The notes beneath the pieces are model-generated. The model did no database searches. It was not told the origin of the DNA and saw only the letters and a program-made list of their open reading frames with translations. The position numbers and the translations under genes were made by a program. From NCBI RefSeq assembly GCF_002117935.1, contig NZ_BDJE01000048.1, positions 1-64,000 of the forward strand: a stretch of DNA of 64,000 nucleotides, given 5' to 3'. This document shows positions 1-8,331 of the stretch, piece after piece; positions within the stretch are counted from its first letter, which is position 1, and every line of letters starts with the position of its first letter. The DNA is from Nocardioides sp. PD653-B2. GTDB taxonomy: Bacteria; Actinomycetota; Actinomycetes; Propionibacteriales; Nocardioidaceae.

Positions 1-246
1 CGTGCAGTAGTGACACCGGTCCCGGCACAGCTTGGTGACCGGGATGAACACCTTCGGCGAGTACGTCACCACCCCGGGCCGACCCGCCGCGAGCAGGCCG
101 GCGTCGCGCACCCTCGCCGCCACGGCACCCAGCCGGTCCAGGTCCGCACCGGTGGCGGCGAGCAGGACCGTCGCCTCCGCCACGTCCAGGGCGGCGCCAC
201 GCTCGACGCGCGCCAGAGCGCGCCGTACCTGCTGATCAGTTGTCAT
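1..246 (-). CDS. fbiC: FO synthase, CofG-type N-terminus (partial)
   Basis: The first 82 codons of a radical-SAM protein that runs off the left edge. The translation starts MTTDQQVRRAL and reaches KVFIPVTKLCRDRCHYCT, which contains the CX3CX2C iron-sulfur motif (CRDRCHYC) and the context typical of the CofG half of FbiC. FbiC makes FO (7,8-didemethyl-8-hydroxy-5-deazariboflavin), the chromophore of coenzyme F420, from tyrosine and a flavin-pathway precursor. The ATG at 246 follows an AAGGTG-like ribosome-binding site. The CofH half lies outside the window, so a stand-alone CofG cannot be excluded. It appears to be flanking chromosome and not part of the catabolic island. Confidence 0.85.
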   Translation of the reverse strand, partial: MTTDQQVRRALARVERGAALDVAEATVLLAATGADLDRLGAVAARVRDAGLLAAGRPGVVTYSPKVFIPVTKLCRDRCHYCT

Positions 247-374
247 GCTTCACCTTGGCTCGACTTGCGGGGCCGACGATGCATGCGGAGTTCGGGGGAG
301 GTGCAGATTCTCGCTGCCCGACCTGAACCTCCCGATTGCCCCCCAGCTCGGCAGTCCTATGGCTCTCGTTCTTG

Positions 375-405
375 CGTCACATCATCGTGTGACGGCGGCT
401 ACAGT
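375..405 (+). promoter_or_regulatory. Candidate promoter with palindromic operator upstream of the IclR gene at 412
   Basis: A perfect 7-bp inverted repeat, CGTCACA-N6-TGTGACG, lies at 375-394. A -10-like TACAGT at 400-405 is followed by six bases and then the ATG at 412, the layout of a leaderless transcript. A GTCACA at 376-381 is a possible -35 with an 18-base spacer, so the palindrome would cover the -35 and spacer. Autoregulation by the adjacent IclR protein is inferred. Confidence 0.45.
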
Positions 406-411
406 TGCGGA

Positions 412-1188
412 ATGCGATCCACTGAACGGACCGCCGTGCCGGACTCCGTGACCGAACGCACTCACCTCATCTTCAGCGCGTTCGAAGGTGATGGGCGGCC
501 GCTGACGTTCTCTGAACTCTCCCGGCGCACTGGTCTGCCCAAGACGACAGTCCACCGGCTCGTGACTCAACTAGCCGACCTGAGATGGCTGGAACGAACC
601 GAGGAAGGGTTCACTCTCAGCAACCGGATCTTCCGGCTGCTCTTGGCGGTGCCCGCACGTGTCGAGCTTCGTGAAGCCGCCCTCCCGTTCATGCAGGACC
701 TCTATGAGGCCACCCACGAGACCGTCCACCTTGCCGTTCGCGACGATCTGTCAGCGCTGTACGTCGAGAAGATCGTCGGTCGTCGTCAGGTGACATCTCT
801 GACGCGCGTCGGAGGGCACATGCCACTGCACTGCACCGGCGTCGGAAAGGTACTTCTTGCCCATGCTGACGCGGAGACCGCACAGCGCGTGCTTCGGCAG
901 CGACTGGAGCGAATGACCACGGCAACGATCACTCAGCCCGCGCTCCTCAACGCCGAGCTCCGCAAGATCCGTGAAGGCGGTCACGCCTACGACCGCCAGG
1001 AATCGTCGGTCGGTATGACGTGCGTCGCCGCCGCGATCACGAACGCTGACGGGCACGTCGTCGGCGCGCTCTCGGTCGCCGGTGGCGCCCAACGGTTTCG
1101 ACCTGACACGGTCCGGTCGGCGGTAGTAGCAGCCGCCCTCGGAGTCGGTCGCCAACTGCGCACGCTCGCTGCGGCGAAGAGCCTCTAG
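412..1188 (+). CDS. IclR-family transcriptional regulator
   Basis: A 258-residue regulator. The N-terminal winged helix-turn-helix (roughly residues 20-75, containing LSRRTGLPKTTVHRL) is followed by an IclR effector domain with the usual MPLHCTGVGKVLLAH segment and a C-terminal VGALSVAGG-type core. IclR proteins respond to small aromatic or acid effectors and control catabolic operons. The ATG at 412 gives a typical family length; the frame is open further upstream but carries no IclR sequence there. It is related to the IclR protein at 35670-36443 (both have FxQDLYExTHETVHL). It converges on the molybdenum-hydroxylase operon, which is a plausible target. The effector is unknown. Confidence 0.9.
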   Translation: MRSTERTAVPDSVTERTHLIFSAFEGDGRPLTFSELSRRTGLPKTTVHRLVTQLADLRWLERTEEGFTLSNRIFRLLLAVPARVELREAALPFMQDLYEATHETVHLAVRDDLSALYVEKIVGRRQVTSLTRVGGHMPLHCTGVGKVLLAHADAETAQRVLRQRLERMTTATITQPALLNAELRKIREGGHAYDRQESSVGMTCVAAAITNADGHVVGALSVAGGAQRFRPDTVRSAVVAAALGVGRQLRTLAAAKSL

Positions 1189-1189
1189 T

Positions 1190-1344
1190 GTCCTGAAGCA
1201 GGTAATCCGGCCGTCCGGCCGGATCTCACCGACCATCCGGACCGCACGCTCACGCAACTCGACCGGGTACCTCTGCGACGTACTCCCTGACGTGACTCCA
1301 TCCTTCCCCAGGACGGGAGTCTCCGGACTCGCCGGGGCGGTCCA
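1190..1344 (-). pseudogene. IS3-family transposase OrfA remnant with one terminal repeat
   Basis: On the minus strand, 1269-1210 encodes YPVELRERAVRMVGEIRPDG, the usual start of an IS3-family OrfA. The frame is lost after about ten more codons, next to the stop of the IclR gene. TGGACCGCCCCGG read from 1344 to 1332 resembles the outer end of such elements. The expected start region has ACG where an ATG would be expected, and no OrfB is present. This is a truncated relic and is probably inactive. It lies between two convergent genes at the edge of the catabolic island. Confidence 0.7.
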
Positions 1345-1359
1345 CACCGCTCTGCCCGT

Positions 1360-2598
1360 TCAGTCACCTCCCGAGCGGCCGAAGCGACGACGCGCTGCGA
1401 CCCTGACCCGCTGGTAGCGCGCCCTGATCCGTCCCCCTACTGCGGCTGCGAGCAGGGTGAACCCGCTCGGGGGAGCGGCGGCGGCGTCGGGTTCCACGCC
1501 GGCCGCCGCCTGGTCGATCGCTCGCGCGAAGTCCTCGAACATGCGCCGGCTGACATCGCCGGCGAGCGAGCGCCCGAAGCCAGCTATCCGGCCGGTCAGG
1601 TACACGCTCGCCTCCGCGTGCAGGGACGTACCCGAGGCAGAGGGCTCGGCCACCATGACGATGCGGGCCTGCGCACTGCCCCCACCGGTGTCCTTGCCCT
1701 GGGCGTTGATCGCGATCCGCTCCGGCGACTGCTCCAGCACGTGAGCCATGCCCTGGAATGACAGTCGCACCGGACCGAGAGCCACCTGCGCTCGACCCAG
1801 GTACCAGTCGTCGCCGAGCACATCGGTCAGCTCGGCGCCGGGCAGGCAGCGGGCGAGCAGGCGTACGTCGCCCATCACCCGGGCGACGTCCGCCGGGCTC
1901 GAGGTCAGGGCGCTGGTGAGGTCGATCGCGATCGTCGGTTCGCCGGTGGGCAGGTTGATCCGTTCGGGATGCCCTTGCCCGTGGGTGGGATCGACGTCCT
2001 CGGTGGTGTCGGTGCTGGCGGTGCCGGTTGATCCTGCGGGTGTCCGGCCCACCAGCGTGCGGCTGCCGCAGTTGCCAGGGGCCGGGAGGCCGCCCCGGAA
2101 GTTCTCGGCCACGTCGTCGACGGCGTCGATGATGTTTCGGTAGCCGGTGCAGCGGCACAGCACGCCGGACAGCTCCGAGGGCAGATCTTCGCGGGTGATC
2201 TCCGGCTCATGGCTGAGCAGGTCGTACGAGCTCATCAGGAATCCCGGAGTGCAGAAACCACACTGCAGGGCGTGATGGCGACCGAAGGACTCCTGCAGCG
2301 GATGCAGATCGTCCTGGCGCCCCAAGCCCTCGACCGTCGTCACCTCGGCGCCATCGAGCTGGACCGCGAACAGCAGGCAGGCCCGAGCGGCTTCGCCGTC
2401 CACCAGCACCGTGCACATGCCGCAGATGCCGTGCTCACACCCGACGTGGGTGCCGGTGAGACCGAGGTGGTCTCGTAGCGCGTCGGACAGGGTGACCCGA
2501 GCCGGCAGCGACATGGAGACGGAGCTGCCGTTGACGCTCAGGTTGACCTCGACGGTGTCGCTGGATGCGGTGCGGCTCTGCGCTGTGGGGAGGTTCAT
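1360..2598 (-). CDS. Molybdenum hydroxylase [2Fe-2S] subunit fused to a CoxG-like domain
   Basis: A 412-residue two-part protein. Residues 1-170 are a CoxS-type small subunit: a plant-type [2Fe-2S] cluster (Cys54, 59, 62 and 74, in CEHGICGMC) and a second cluster (Cys113, 116, 148 and 150, in CGFCTPG and CRCTGY). After a Gly/Thr-rich linker, residues about 220-370 match the SRPBCC-fold CoxG family, which in CO dehydrogenase clusters helps place the enzyme at the membrane. CoxS and CoxG are normally separate proteins. The C-terminus is basic with only a weak hydrophobic stretch. The start ATG overlaps the stop of the FAD subunit (ATGA). It passes electrons from the molybdenum site to FAD. It is the last gene of its operon. 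Confidence 0.88.
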   Translation of the reverse strand: MNLPTAQSRTASSDTVEVNLSVNGSSVSMSLPARVTLSDALRDHLGLTGTHVGCEHGICGMCTVLVDGEAARACLLFAVQLDGAEVTTVEGLGRQDDLHPLQESFGRHHALQCGFCTPGFLMSSYDLLSHEPEITREDLPSELSGVLCRCTGYRNIIDAVDDVAENFRGGLPAPGNCGSRTLVGRTPAGSTGTASTDTTEDVDPTHGQGHPERINLPTGEPTIAIDLTSALTSSPADVARVMGDVRLLARCLPGAELTDVLGDDWYLGRAQVALGPVRLSFQGMAHVLEQSPERIAINAQGKDTGGGSAQARIVMVAEPSASGTSLHAEASVYLTGRIAGFGRSLAGDVSRRMFEDFARAIDQAAAGVEPDAAAAPPSGFTLLAAAVGGRIRARYQRVRVAARRRFGRSGGD

Positions 2599-3500
2599 CG
2601 GACTCCGGACTCTCGGCGGCGGGACTTCACGAAGGCGCGGCTGAGCTGGCGGGAGAGCAGCCCGGCCACCAGCTGCCGGCGATAACCGGGACTGGCATGC
2701 GCGTCGCCGACCGTGTCGACCACCGCGGCTGCGATCTCCTCAGCGGGGCCGGCGGCCAAGGCTCGGCGAAGATCCGCCTCGTCGGGCTCCGGACCGGTCA
2801 CGTCCAGCGCGGCGCGCAGGTGGGTCGAGACGTCGGCGCTGGCCGGCCGGTCGGCGACCCCGAAGCAGGTGATGTTCGCGGTCACCGTCTCACCAGTGGT
2901 CCTGACGCGCACCGCGACGCCGGCGAGGGCGAAGTCACCGTGGCGACGAGCGAACTCCCCGAAGCCGAAACCCTCGTCGGGGGAGGCGACAGGAAAGGAC
3001 ACCTCGGTGAGGAGCTCGTCAGGCTCGATCACGGTCGACATGGCACCGGTGAAGAAGTCACCGGCGGAGACCTGCCTGCTTCCGCGGGTGCTGCGCAGCG
3101 TCATCGTGGCGCCCAGGCAGCTCGCGATCGCCGGCAGCTCGGCCGACGGGTCGGCGTGTGCGATGCTGCCGCACACGGTGCCGCGGCTGCGGATCTCGCG
3201 GTGGCCCACCCACGGCAACGCGAGCCCGAGCAGGGGCACCGCTCGGGCGAGGTCGTCGTACTGCACCTGGCGCTGCCGGACCATCGCGCCCACTCGCAGC
3301 GAGCCGTTGTCGCGCGACAGCTTCGTGAGCTCCGGGACGGCGCTCAGGTCCACCAGGGAGGACGGGCGCCCCAGCCGCATAGCCAGCACGGGCACCAGCG
3401 ACTGGCCACCGGCCAGGACCTTGGCTCCCTCGAGCTCGAGCTCGACGACGGTGTCCTCGACGGTGCCGGGGCGGACGTAGGCGAACGGGGCGGCCTTCAT
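2595..3500 (-). CDS. Molybdenum hydroxylase FAD-binding subunit (CoxM-like)
   Basis: A 301-residue medium subunit with the FAD-binding motifs of the CoxM/xanthine-dehydrogenase family: LAGGQSLVP near residue 31 and RGTVCGSIAHADPSAELPA near residue 107. The C-terminal part is the CO-dehydrogenase flavoprotein C-terminal domain. It accepts electrons from the [2Fe-2S] subunit encoded directly downstream. The ATG at 3500 gives the family's usual length; the frame extends upstream only as a shadow of the next gene. The gene follows the enoyl-CoA hydratase by seven bases, so the hydratase interrupts the subunit genes. The physiological acceptor is not evident. Confidence 0.9.
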   Translation of the reverse strand: MKAAPFAYVRPGTVEDTVVELELEGAKVLAGGQSLVPVLAMRLGRPSSLVDLSAVPELTKLSRDNGSLRVGAMVRQRQVQYDDLARAVPLLGLALPWVGHREIRSRGTVCGSIAHADPSAELPAIASCLGATMTLRSTRGSRQVSAGDFFTGAMSTVIEPDELLTEVSFPVASPDEGFGFGEFARRHGDFALAGVAVRVRTTGETVTANITCFGVADRPASADVSTHLRAALDVTGPEPDEADLRRALAAGPAEEIAAAVVDTVGDAHASPGYRRQLVAGLLSRQLSRAFVKSRRRESGVR

Positions 3501-3507
3501 GGGGAGG

Positions 3508-4287
3508 TCACCGGCCCTGGAACTTCGGGGTCCGCTTCTCCCCGAACGCGGCGACGCCCTCGGCGAAGTCGTGGGTGGCGCGCAACATCGAGTACGCCTT
3601 CCGTTCGAGCTCGATGCCCGTGTAGAGCGGGCCGTCCACGCCTCGGTCCAGGACCTCCTTGGCAGTGCGAAGCGCGACCGGGGAGTAGCCGAGCAGCATC
3701 GTGACGACGTGGTCGACCTTCTGCTCCAACTCGTCACCGTCGGCACAGTTCGCAGCGGTGAGGCCCCAGTCGAACGCCTGCTGGCCGGTGATCCGCTCAC
3801 CGGTGAGGATGTGGTACTTGGCACGGGACAGACCGATGAGCCGGGCAAGCCGCTGGGTCCCGCCGCTGCCGGGCATCATGCCGAGCTTCATCTCCGGGAG
3901 CGCAAACCGGGAGCGGTCCGTGGCGAGCCGGATGTCCGCGGCCAGCGCCAGCTCGAGGCCGACGCCGAAGCAGTAGCCGTCGATGGCGACGATGACCGGT
4001 TTCGGGCTCCGGGCGGCCGCGGTCACATTGTGTCCGAGGTCGGTCAGGTCGATCGGGTCCACCTCCATGAAGCCGGCGATGTCGCCGCCTGAGGTGAAGT
4101 GCTCGCCCTCGCCGCGGATCACCACGACCTGCACGCGGTGGTCGGCGTCGATCTCGGTGAAGCGGTCCTGCATCATCTGCCGGGTCTCCATCGTGATCAC
4201 GTTGTAGCGACCGTGGTCGATGGTGAGGTTGGCGACTCGACCGTCGTGGCTGTGGTCGAGGCGGATCTCGCCTCCGGTGAGTGGCAT
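3508..4287 (-). CDS. Enoyl-CoA hydratase/isomerase family protein
   Basis: A 259-residue crotonase-fold protein. The oxyanion-hole segment FTSGGDIAGF and the PEMKLGMMPGSGGTQRL block, which includes a glutamate at a catalytic position, are both present. Family members hydrate or isomerise CoA thioesters, and some act on ring-derived intermediates. The ATG at 4287 follows GGGAGCTGAC. The gene sits between the large and FAD subunits of a molybdenum hydroxylase and downstream of a CoA ligase, so it probably acts on a CoA-activated substrate in the same pathway. The exact reaction cannot be read from the sequence. Confidence 0.88.
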   Translation of the reverse strand: MPLTGGEIRLDHSHDGRVANLTIDHGRYNVITMETRQMMQDRFTEIDADHRVQVVVIRGEGEHFTSGGDIAGFMEVDPIDLTDLGHNVTAAARSPKPVIVAIDGYCFGVGLELALAADIRLATDRSRFALPEMKLGMMPGSGGTQRLARLIGLSRAKYHILTGERITGQQAFDWGLTAANCADGDELEQKVDHVVTMLLGYSPVALRTAKEVLDRGVDGPLYTGIELERKAYSMLRATHDFAEGVAAFGEKRTPKFQGR

Positions 4288-4288
4288 G

Positions 4289-6691
4289 TCAGCTCCCTTT
4301 CGTGGTGTTGAGCAGCTGGTGCAGGACGTTTCCGTGCAGCGGCATCGAAGTGATCTCGATGCCCTCCGGTGCGAGGGCATCGGCAACGGCATTGGCTATC
4401 GCCACGGGCAGGCTCATGGAGGTGCCTTCCCCCGACCCCTTGGCCCCCAGCCGGGTCAGCGGTGACGGCGTCTCCTGGTGGCCGCTGACCAGCGGGAAGC
4501 AGGACTCCGCGGAGGTGGGGCAGAGGTAGTCCATGAACGTGCCGGCGGTCGGCTGACCGGCGTCGGAGTAGGTCATCTCCTCGAACAGCGCACCGCCGAG
4601 CGCCTGGACCATGGCGCCGTGCACCTGGCCCTCGAGCAGGGTGGGGTTCAAGATCGTGCCCGCGTCGTGGACGCTGGAGAGCTTCTCGATGGTGACCTTG
4701 AGCGTCTCCTTGTCGATGCGTACGGCGACCACGTCGGCGACGAAGCCGTAGCAGAGGCTGGAGTTGATCTGGTCGGTGCGGGAAGCCGCTTTCGACTGCG
4801 GAGGGGTGAAGGCCGCCTCCTCGTAGAGCCGGGCCGAGACGCCCTCCGGCAAGGAGCCAGGATCCCAGTGCACCAATCCGGCGGCGTGCCGGAAGGCGAC
4901 CGATCGGCTGGGCTCGTCGGCCACCCGGACCGTCCCGTCGATCAGCTCCAGCGCCGCGGGATCCGCGCCGAGCAGCACGGAACCGGCCAGCTTGATCGTC
5001 TCGGCGATCCGGTCGCAGGCCTCGAGGAGAGCGCTGGTCAGCAGCGGCGCGAAACGAGACGAGTAGCTTCCAGAGCTGATCGTCCAGGGCGTCGTCGCGG
5101 TGTCCATCTCCACACGGGGCCGGACCTGAGCGACCGGGAGGCCCAGATGCTCGGCCACGATGTCGCGCGCGACGGTGGCGTGGCCCTGACCCTGGGGCAC
5201 GGTGCCGAGGAGGACCGACACGATCCCCTGCGGGTCGACGCTGACACGAACGTGCTCGGTGGACCCTGACTTGCCACGCTTGGCAGTGCGGTCCTGCACG
5301 GGTGTGGCAAGGCCGACGTAGCCGATGTTGGTGGCCGAGGGGTCGACGATCGTGGCGATCCCGATGCCCATCCACTCGCCGTTCTCGCGGACGATGCGTT
5401 GCTGTTTGCGCAGCCCCTCGTAGTCGGCGTTCTCCAGGGCCAGGTCCAGTGCGCTGTGGTAGTCGCCCGAGTCGTAGATGCCACCGCTGGGCGTGGCGTA
5501 GGGGAACGCGTCCGCCGGCACCATGTTCCGGCGACGGATGTCGGCCGGGTCGATGTCGCAGACGACGCCGATGTCGTCCATCAGCCGCTCGAGCCCGAAG
5601 TACAGCTGTTGTCCGCCGAAGCCGCGGTTCAGCCCGGTGGGTGCCTTGTTGGTCACCACCGCGCGAGCCCGGATGGTCACCGCGTCGATGTCGTAGGCGC
5701 CGGTGATGTTGCCGAAGCACCGGTAGAGCGTGCTGGGCTCGGGGGGCCGCAGATAGGCTCCCACGTTGTCGATCAGGTCCACCCGAAGCGCGCTGACCAC
5801 GCCTTGGTGGTCGACGGCTGCCTCGAAGGTCATCAGTCTGTCCGACCCGGACGAACTGGCCAGGAGGTGCTCGAGCCGGTCCTCCGTCCACCGGACTGGC
5901 CGGCCGGCGTACTTGCTGGCCACGGCCATCAGCGCGATGTAGGGATAGACGGCCGACTTGATGCCGAAGCTGCCGCCGATGTCGGCGGGCACGACGAGAC
6001 GAAGTGAGGACGTCGGGATGCCGAGCGCGCCGGCGACCACCGGTGCCATGGAGAACGGGCCGTGGAAGTTGGCGTGCGCCGTGACCTCGGGTCCCTCACG
6101 CCCGTCCCGCCAGTCGGCCACGACGGAGTAGCACTCCATCGGTGTGGAGGAGTAGCGCGGGAAGGAGTAGCTGCGGCTGACCACGTGCTGCGCGGCAGCA
6201 AACGCACCATCGACGTCGCCGAACTCGAAGGTGCGGTCGGTTGCGACATTGCTCTCGGCCTGGTCGTGCAGTCGAGGCGCGTCGGGTTCCAGGGCGGCAT
6301 CGGTGCGGACGACCGCAGCCAGCGGCTCGTAGTCGATCTCGACGAACTCGGCGGCGTCCTCGGCGAGATACCGGTCGGAGGCGATGACCACGGCGACCGG
6401 CTCGCCCACGAAGCGGGTCTTGTCGGTGGCGGTCGGGTAGTACGGCGTGGGGGCGCTGACCGACAGCGGGAACGGCTTGAGGGTAGCCAGGATCTCCTCG
6501 GGGCCGATCACTGCGGCCACACCGGGCTGGGCCCGTGCCCGGTCGAGGTTGACGGAAAGGATTCGCGCATGCGCGTGGGGGCTCCGCACCACGGTGGCCA
6601 CCAGGGTCCCGGGGAGCGGATCGAGGTCGTCGAGGAACCGGCCCTGGCCGGTGAGCAGCGCAGCATCCTCGATACGGGCAAGCTCGGTCAT
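4289..6691 (-). CDS. Molybdenum hydroxylase large subunit (molybdopterin-binding)
   Basis: An 800-residue protein of the xanthine dehydrogenase/CoxL family. The N-terminal domain (RIEDAALLTGQGRFLDD) is followed by the cofactor-binding domains, and the C-terminal KGSGEGTSMSLPVAIANA block keeps the catalytic glutamate. The loop that reads AYxCSFR in true CO dehydrogenase reads GLNRGFGGQQ here, so CO is an unlikely substrate. Hydroxylation of an aromatic or N-heterocyclic compound, or a hydroxybenzoyl-CoA-reductase-like reaction, fits better. The start ATG overlaps the CoA-ligase stop (ATGA). The substrate is unknown. Confidence 0.9.
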   Translation of the reverse strand: MTELARIEDAALLTGQGRFLDDLDPLPGTLVATVVRSPHAHARILSVNLDRARAQPGVAAVIGPEEILATLKPFPLSVSAPTPYYPTATDKTRFVGEPVAVVIASDRYLAEDAAEFVEIDYEPLAAVVRTDAALEPDAPRLHDQAESNVATDRTFEFGDVDGAFAAAQHVVSRSYSFPRYSSTPMECYSVVADWRDGREGPEVTAHANFHGPFSMAPVVAGALGIPTSSLRLVVPADIGGSFGIKSAVYPYIALMAVASKYAGRPVRWTEDRLEHLLASSSGSDRLMTFEAAVDHQGVVSALRVDLIDNVGAYLRPPEPSTLYRCFGNITGAYDIDAVTIRARAVVTNKAPTGLNRGFGGQQLYFGLERLMDDIGVVCDIDPADIRRRNMVPADAFPYATPSGGIYDSGDYHSALDLALENADYEGLRKQQRIVRENGEWMGIGIATIVDPSATNIGYVGLATPVQDRTAKRGKSGSTEHVRVSVDPQGIVSVLLGTVPQGQGHATVARDIVAEHLGLPVAQVRPRVEMDTATTPWTISSGSYSSRFAPLLTSALLEACDRIAETIKLAGSVLLGADPAALELIDGTVRVADEPSRSVAFRHAAGLVHWDPGSLPEGVSARLYEEAAFTPPQSKAASRTDQINSSLCYGFVADVVAVRIDKETLKVTIEKLSSVHDAGTILNPTLLEGQVHGAMVQALGGALFEEMTYSDAGQPTAGTFMDYLCPTSAESCFPLVSGHQETPSPLTRLGAKGSGEGTSMSLPVAIANAVADALAPEGIEITSMPLHGNVLHQLLNTTKGS

Positions 6692-8262
6692 GGTGTCTCC
6701 TCGCCGGAGTCTGCAAGTCGCACGAAGTCGCCGTCGGTCAGTCGACGACGCAGGATCTTTCCCACCGCGGACTTGGGGATCTGGTCGACCACCACAAAGC
6801 GCTTGGGCCGCTTCATCGAGGGGAGACCGGACTCGTCACGGGAGAACCGCTCGATCTTCTCGATGGTCTGGCTGGGAGAGTCATCAGGTGCACCCACCAG
6901 GAACGCGGTGACGGCATGACCCCACTTGTCGTCGGGGGTGCCCACGACCACGACCTCGCGGACGTCGGGGCTGTTGGCCAGGGCGTTCTCGATCTCCTCC
7001 GGGTAGATGTTCTCGCCGCCGGAGTTGATCATGTCGTCGACCCGTCCGGACACCCACAGGTCGCCCTCCTCGTCCGCGGTGGCCAGGTCGCCGGTGAAGT
7101 ACCAGCCCTCGCGAATGGCCGAACGGTCCGCGTCCGGTCGGTGCCAGTAGCCACCGAAGGCCTCCAGGCTCTGCATCGAGACAACCACCTGGCCCTGTTG
7201 ACCGGGAGCCACCGTCTGCTCTGGCGAGGCGCTGGGATCGGGGTGGACCAGCCGTACCTCGGAGAACACGCCGGCACGACCGGCGCACCCCGGCTTGTTC
7301 GCCGCGTCGGGTCCGATCGTGAACGTGTAGATCTCGGTGCTGCCGAAGTGGTTGACGAAACGCTCGGGCTGGACGACGTCAGCGAGCTTCTGGGCGAGCG
7401 TCGGGGTCATCGAGGCGCCGGCGTAGGCAAGCCTGCGGACCGACGTCGCCTCCTCCAGCCGACCGGTCTCCAGCAGCGACCAGAAGATCGTCGGCACAAG
7501 ATAGAGGGCACTGACTCCCTCGGAGGTGATCAGGTCCAGTGAGGACTCTGCCTCGAACTTGGCCTGGGGCACCCAGGTGCCGGCGGCCACCACACTGGCC
7601 AGCAGGGTGCGCAGGCCCATGGTGTGGAACAGCGGCATCACACCCAGGGCGACCTCGCCGGGGGCGTGTCCGGTCTGGATCAGGTGCGCCACTGCGGCGT
7701 AGTGCTCGGCCCGGTGTGTTCGGGGGACACCCTTCGGTCGACCCGTGGTGCCTGAGGTGTAGAGCATGACGCTGATGTCGTCGCCCCGCGGCGTGGCTGG
7801 GACCCTGGTCGTCGGGGCCTGCGCGGCCGTGTGGTGGAGGGAAGAGGTTCCGAGAGGTGCGTCCTCGGGCTCACCGGCCCACACGACGGGCGGTGACTTC
7901 GCCGCGGTCTGCCGCAGTGCCGCGACCACCAGTGCGTGCGTGGACTCGTCGACCGCGATCAGTGCCGGATCGCAGTCGTCGATGCAGTAGGCCAGCTCGT
8001 CGGGACTCAGCCGCGTGGACAGGGGCAGGGAGACGACCCGAGCCTTCTGAGCGGCCATGTGCAACGTCGCCAGGGGTTCGCCGCCGCGAAGGAGGAAGAT
8101 CGCCCGGCTGCCTTCGGCTGCGCCCAGGTGGTGCAGGGCATGCGCGACCTGCTCGGTGCGGACGTCCCATTCGGCGTAGGTCAGGGGGGCGGGGCCGCCG
8201 ATGGCTCGTCGGTGCGGGTAGCGCTCGGTGGTCCACCGCAGAGCCGTTGCCAGGTCCACCAT
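6688..8262 (-). CDS. AMP-forming acyl-CoA ligase
   Basis: A 524-residue ANL-superfamily enzyme. It has the P-loop MLYTSGTTGRPKGVPRTH, the adenylate-binding YFTGDLATADEEGDLW, the hinge region GRVDDMINSGGENIYPEE and the C-terminal catalytic lysine in SAVGKILRR. It activates a carboxylic acid to a CoA thioester with ATP. The start is uncertain: ATG at 8262 lies three bases after AAGGAG, while GTG at 8259 or 8274 would also work. It heads the operon with the molybdenum hydroxylase and enoyl-CoA hydratase, implying aromatic-acid or related acid activation. It diverges from the PadR gene. Confidence 0.9.
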   Translation of the reverse strand: MVDLATALRWTTERYPHRRAIGGPAPLTYAEWDVRTEQVAHALHHLGAAEGSRAIFLLRGGEPLATLHMAAQKARVVSLPLSTRLSPDELAYCIDDCDPALIAVDESTHALVVAALRQTAAKSPPVVWAGEPEDAPLGTSSLHHTAAQAPTTRVPATPRGDDISVMLYTSGTTGRPKGVPRTHRAEHYAAVAHLIQTGHAPGEVALGVMPLFHTMGLRTLLASVVAAGTWVPQAKFEAESSLDLITSEGVSALYLVPTIFWSLLETGRLEEATSVRRLAYAGASMTPTLAQKLADVVQPERFVNHFGSTEIYTFTIGPDAANKPGCAGRAGVFSEVRLVHPDPSASPEQTVAPGQQGQVVVSMQSLEAFGGYWHRPDADRSAIREGWYFTGDLATADEEGDLWVSGRVDDMINSGGENIYPEEIENALANSPDVREVVVVGTPDDKWGHAVTAFLVGAPDDSPSQTIEKIERFSRDESGLPSMKRPKRFVVVDQIPKSAVGKILRRRLTDGDFVRLADSGEETP

Positions 8263-8295
8263 GTGCTCCTTCACCGTCTCAGCCAGATGATATGA

Positions 8296-8324
8296 TTCAG
8301 ACGTTCAGCAGATTACGGTACGCT
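8296..8324 (+). promoter_or_regulatory. Candidate leaderless promoter of the PadR gene
   Basis: TTCAGA at 8296-8301 and TACGCT at 8319-8324 are separated by 17 bases. Seven bases later comes the ATG at 8332, and there is no ribosome-binding site between them. This is the common actinobacterial leaderless layout. The 70-bp gap also has to hold the promoter of the divergent CoA-ligase operon, for which no clear -35/-10 pair was seen. Confidence 0.45.
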
Positions 8325-8331
8325 TCGGACC

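Noticed and set aside
1190..1344. Complete insertion sequence
   Set aside because: Only the first part of OrfA and one end are visible; there is no OrfB or second terminal repeat.
4289..6691. Carbon monoxide dehydrogenase
   Set aside because: The family fold and CoxS/M/L/G-like parts are present, but the AYxCSFR active-site loop is missing.
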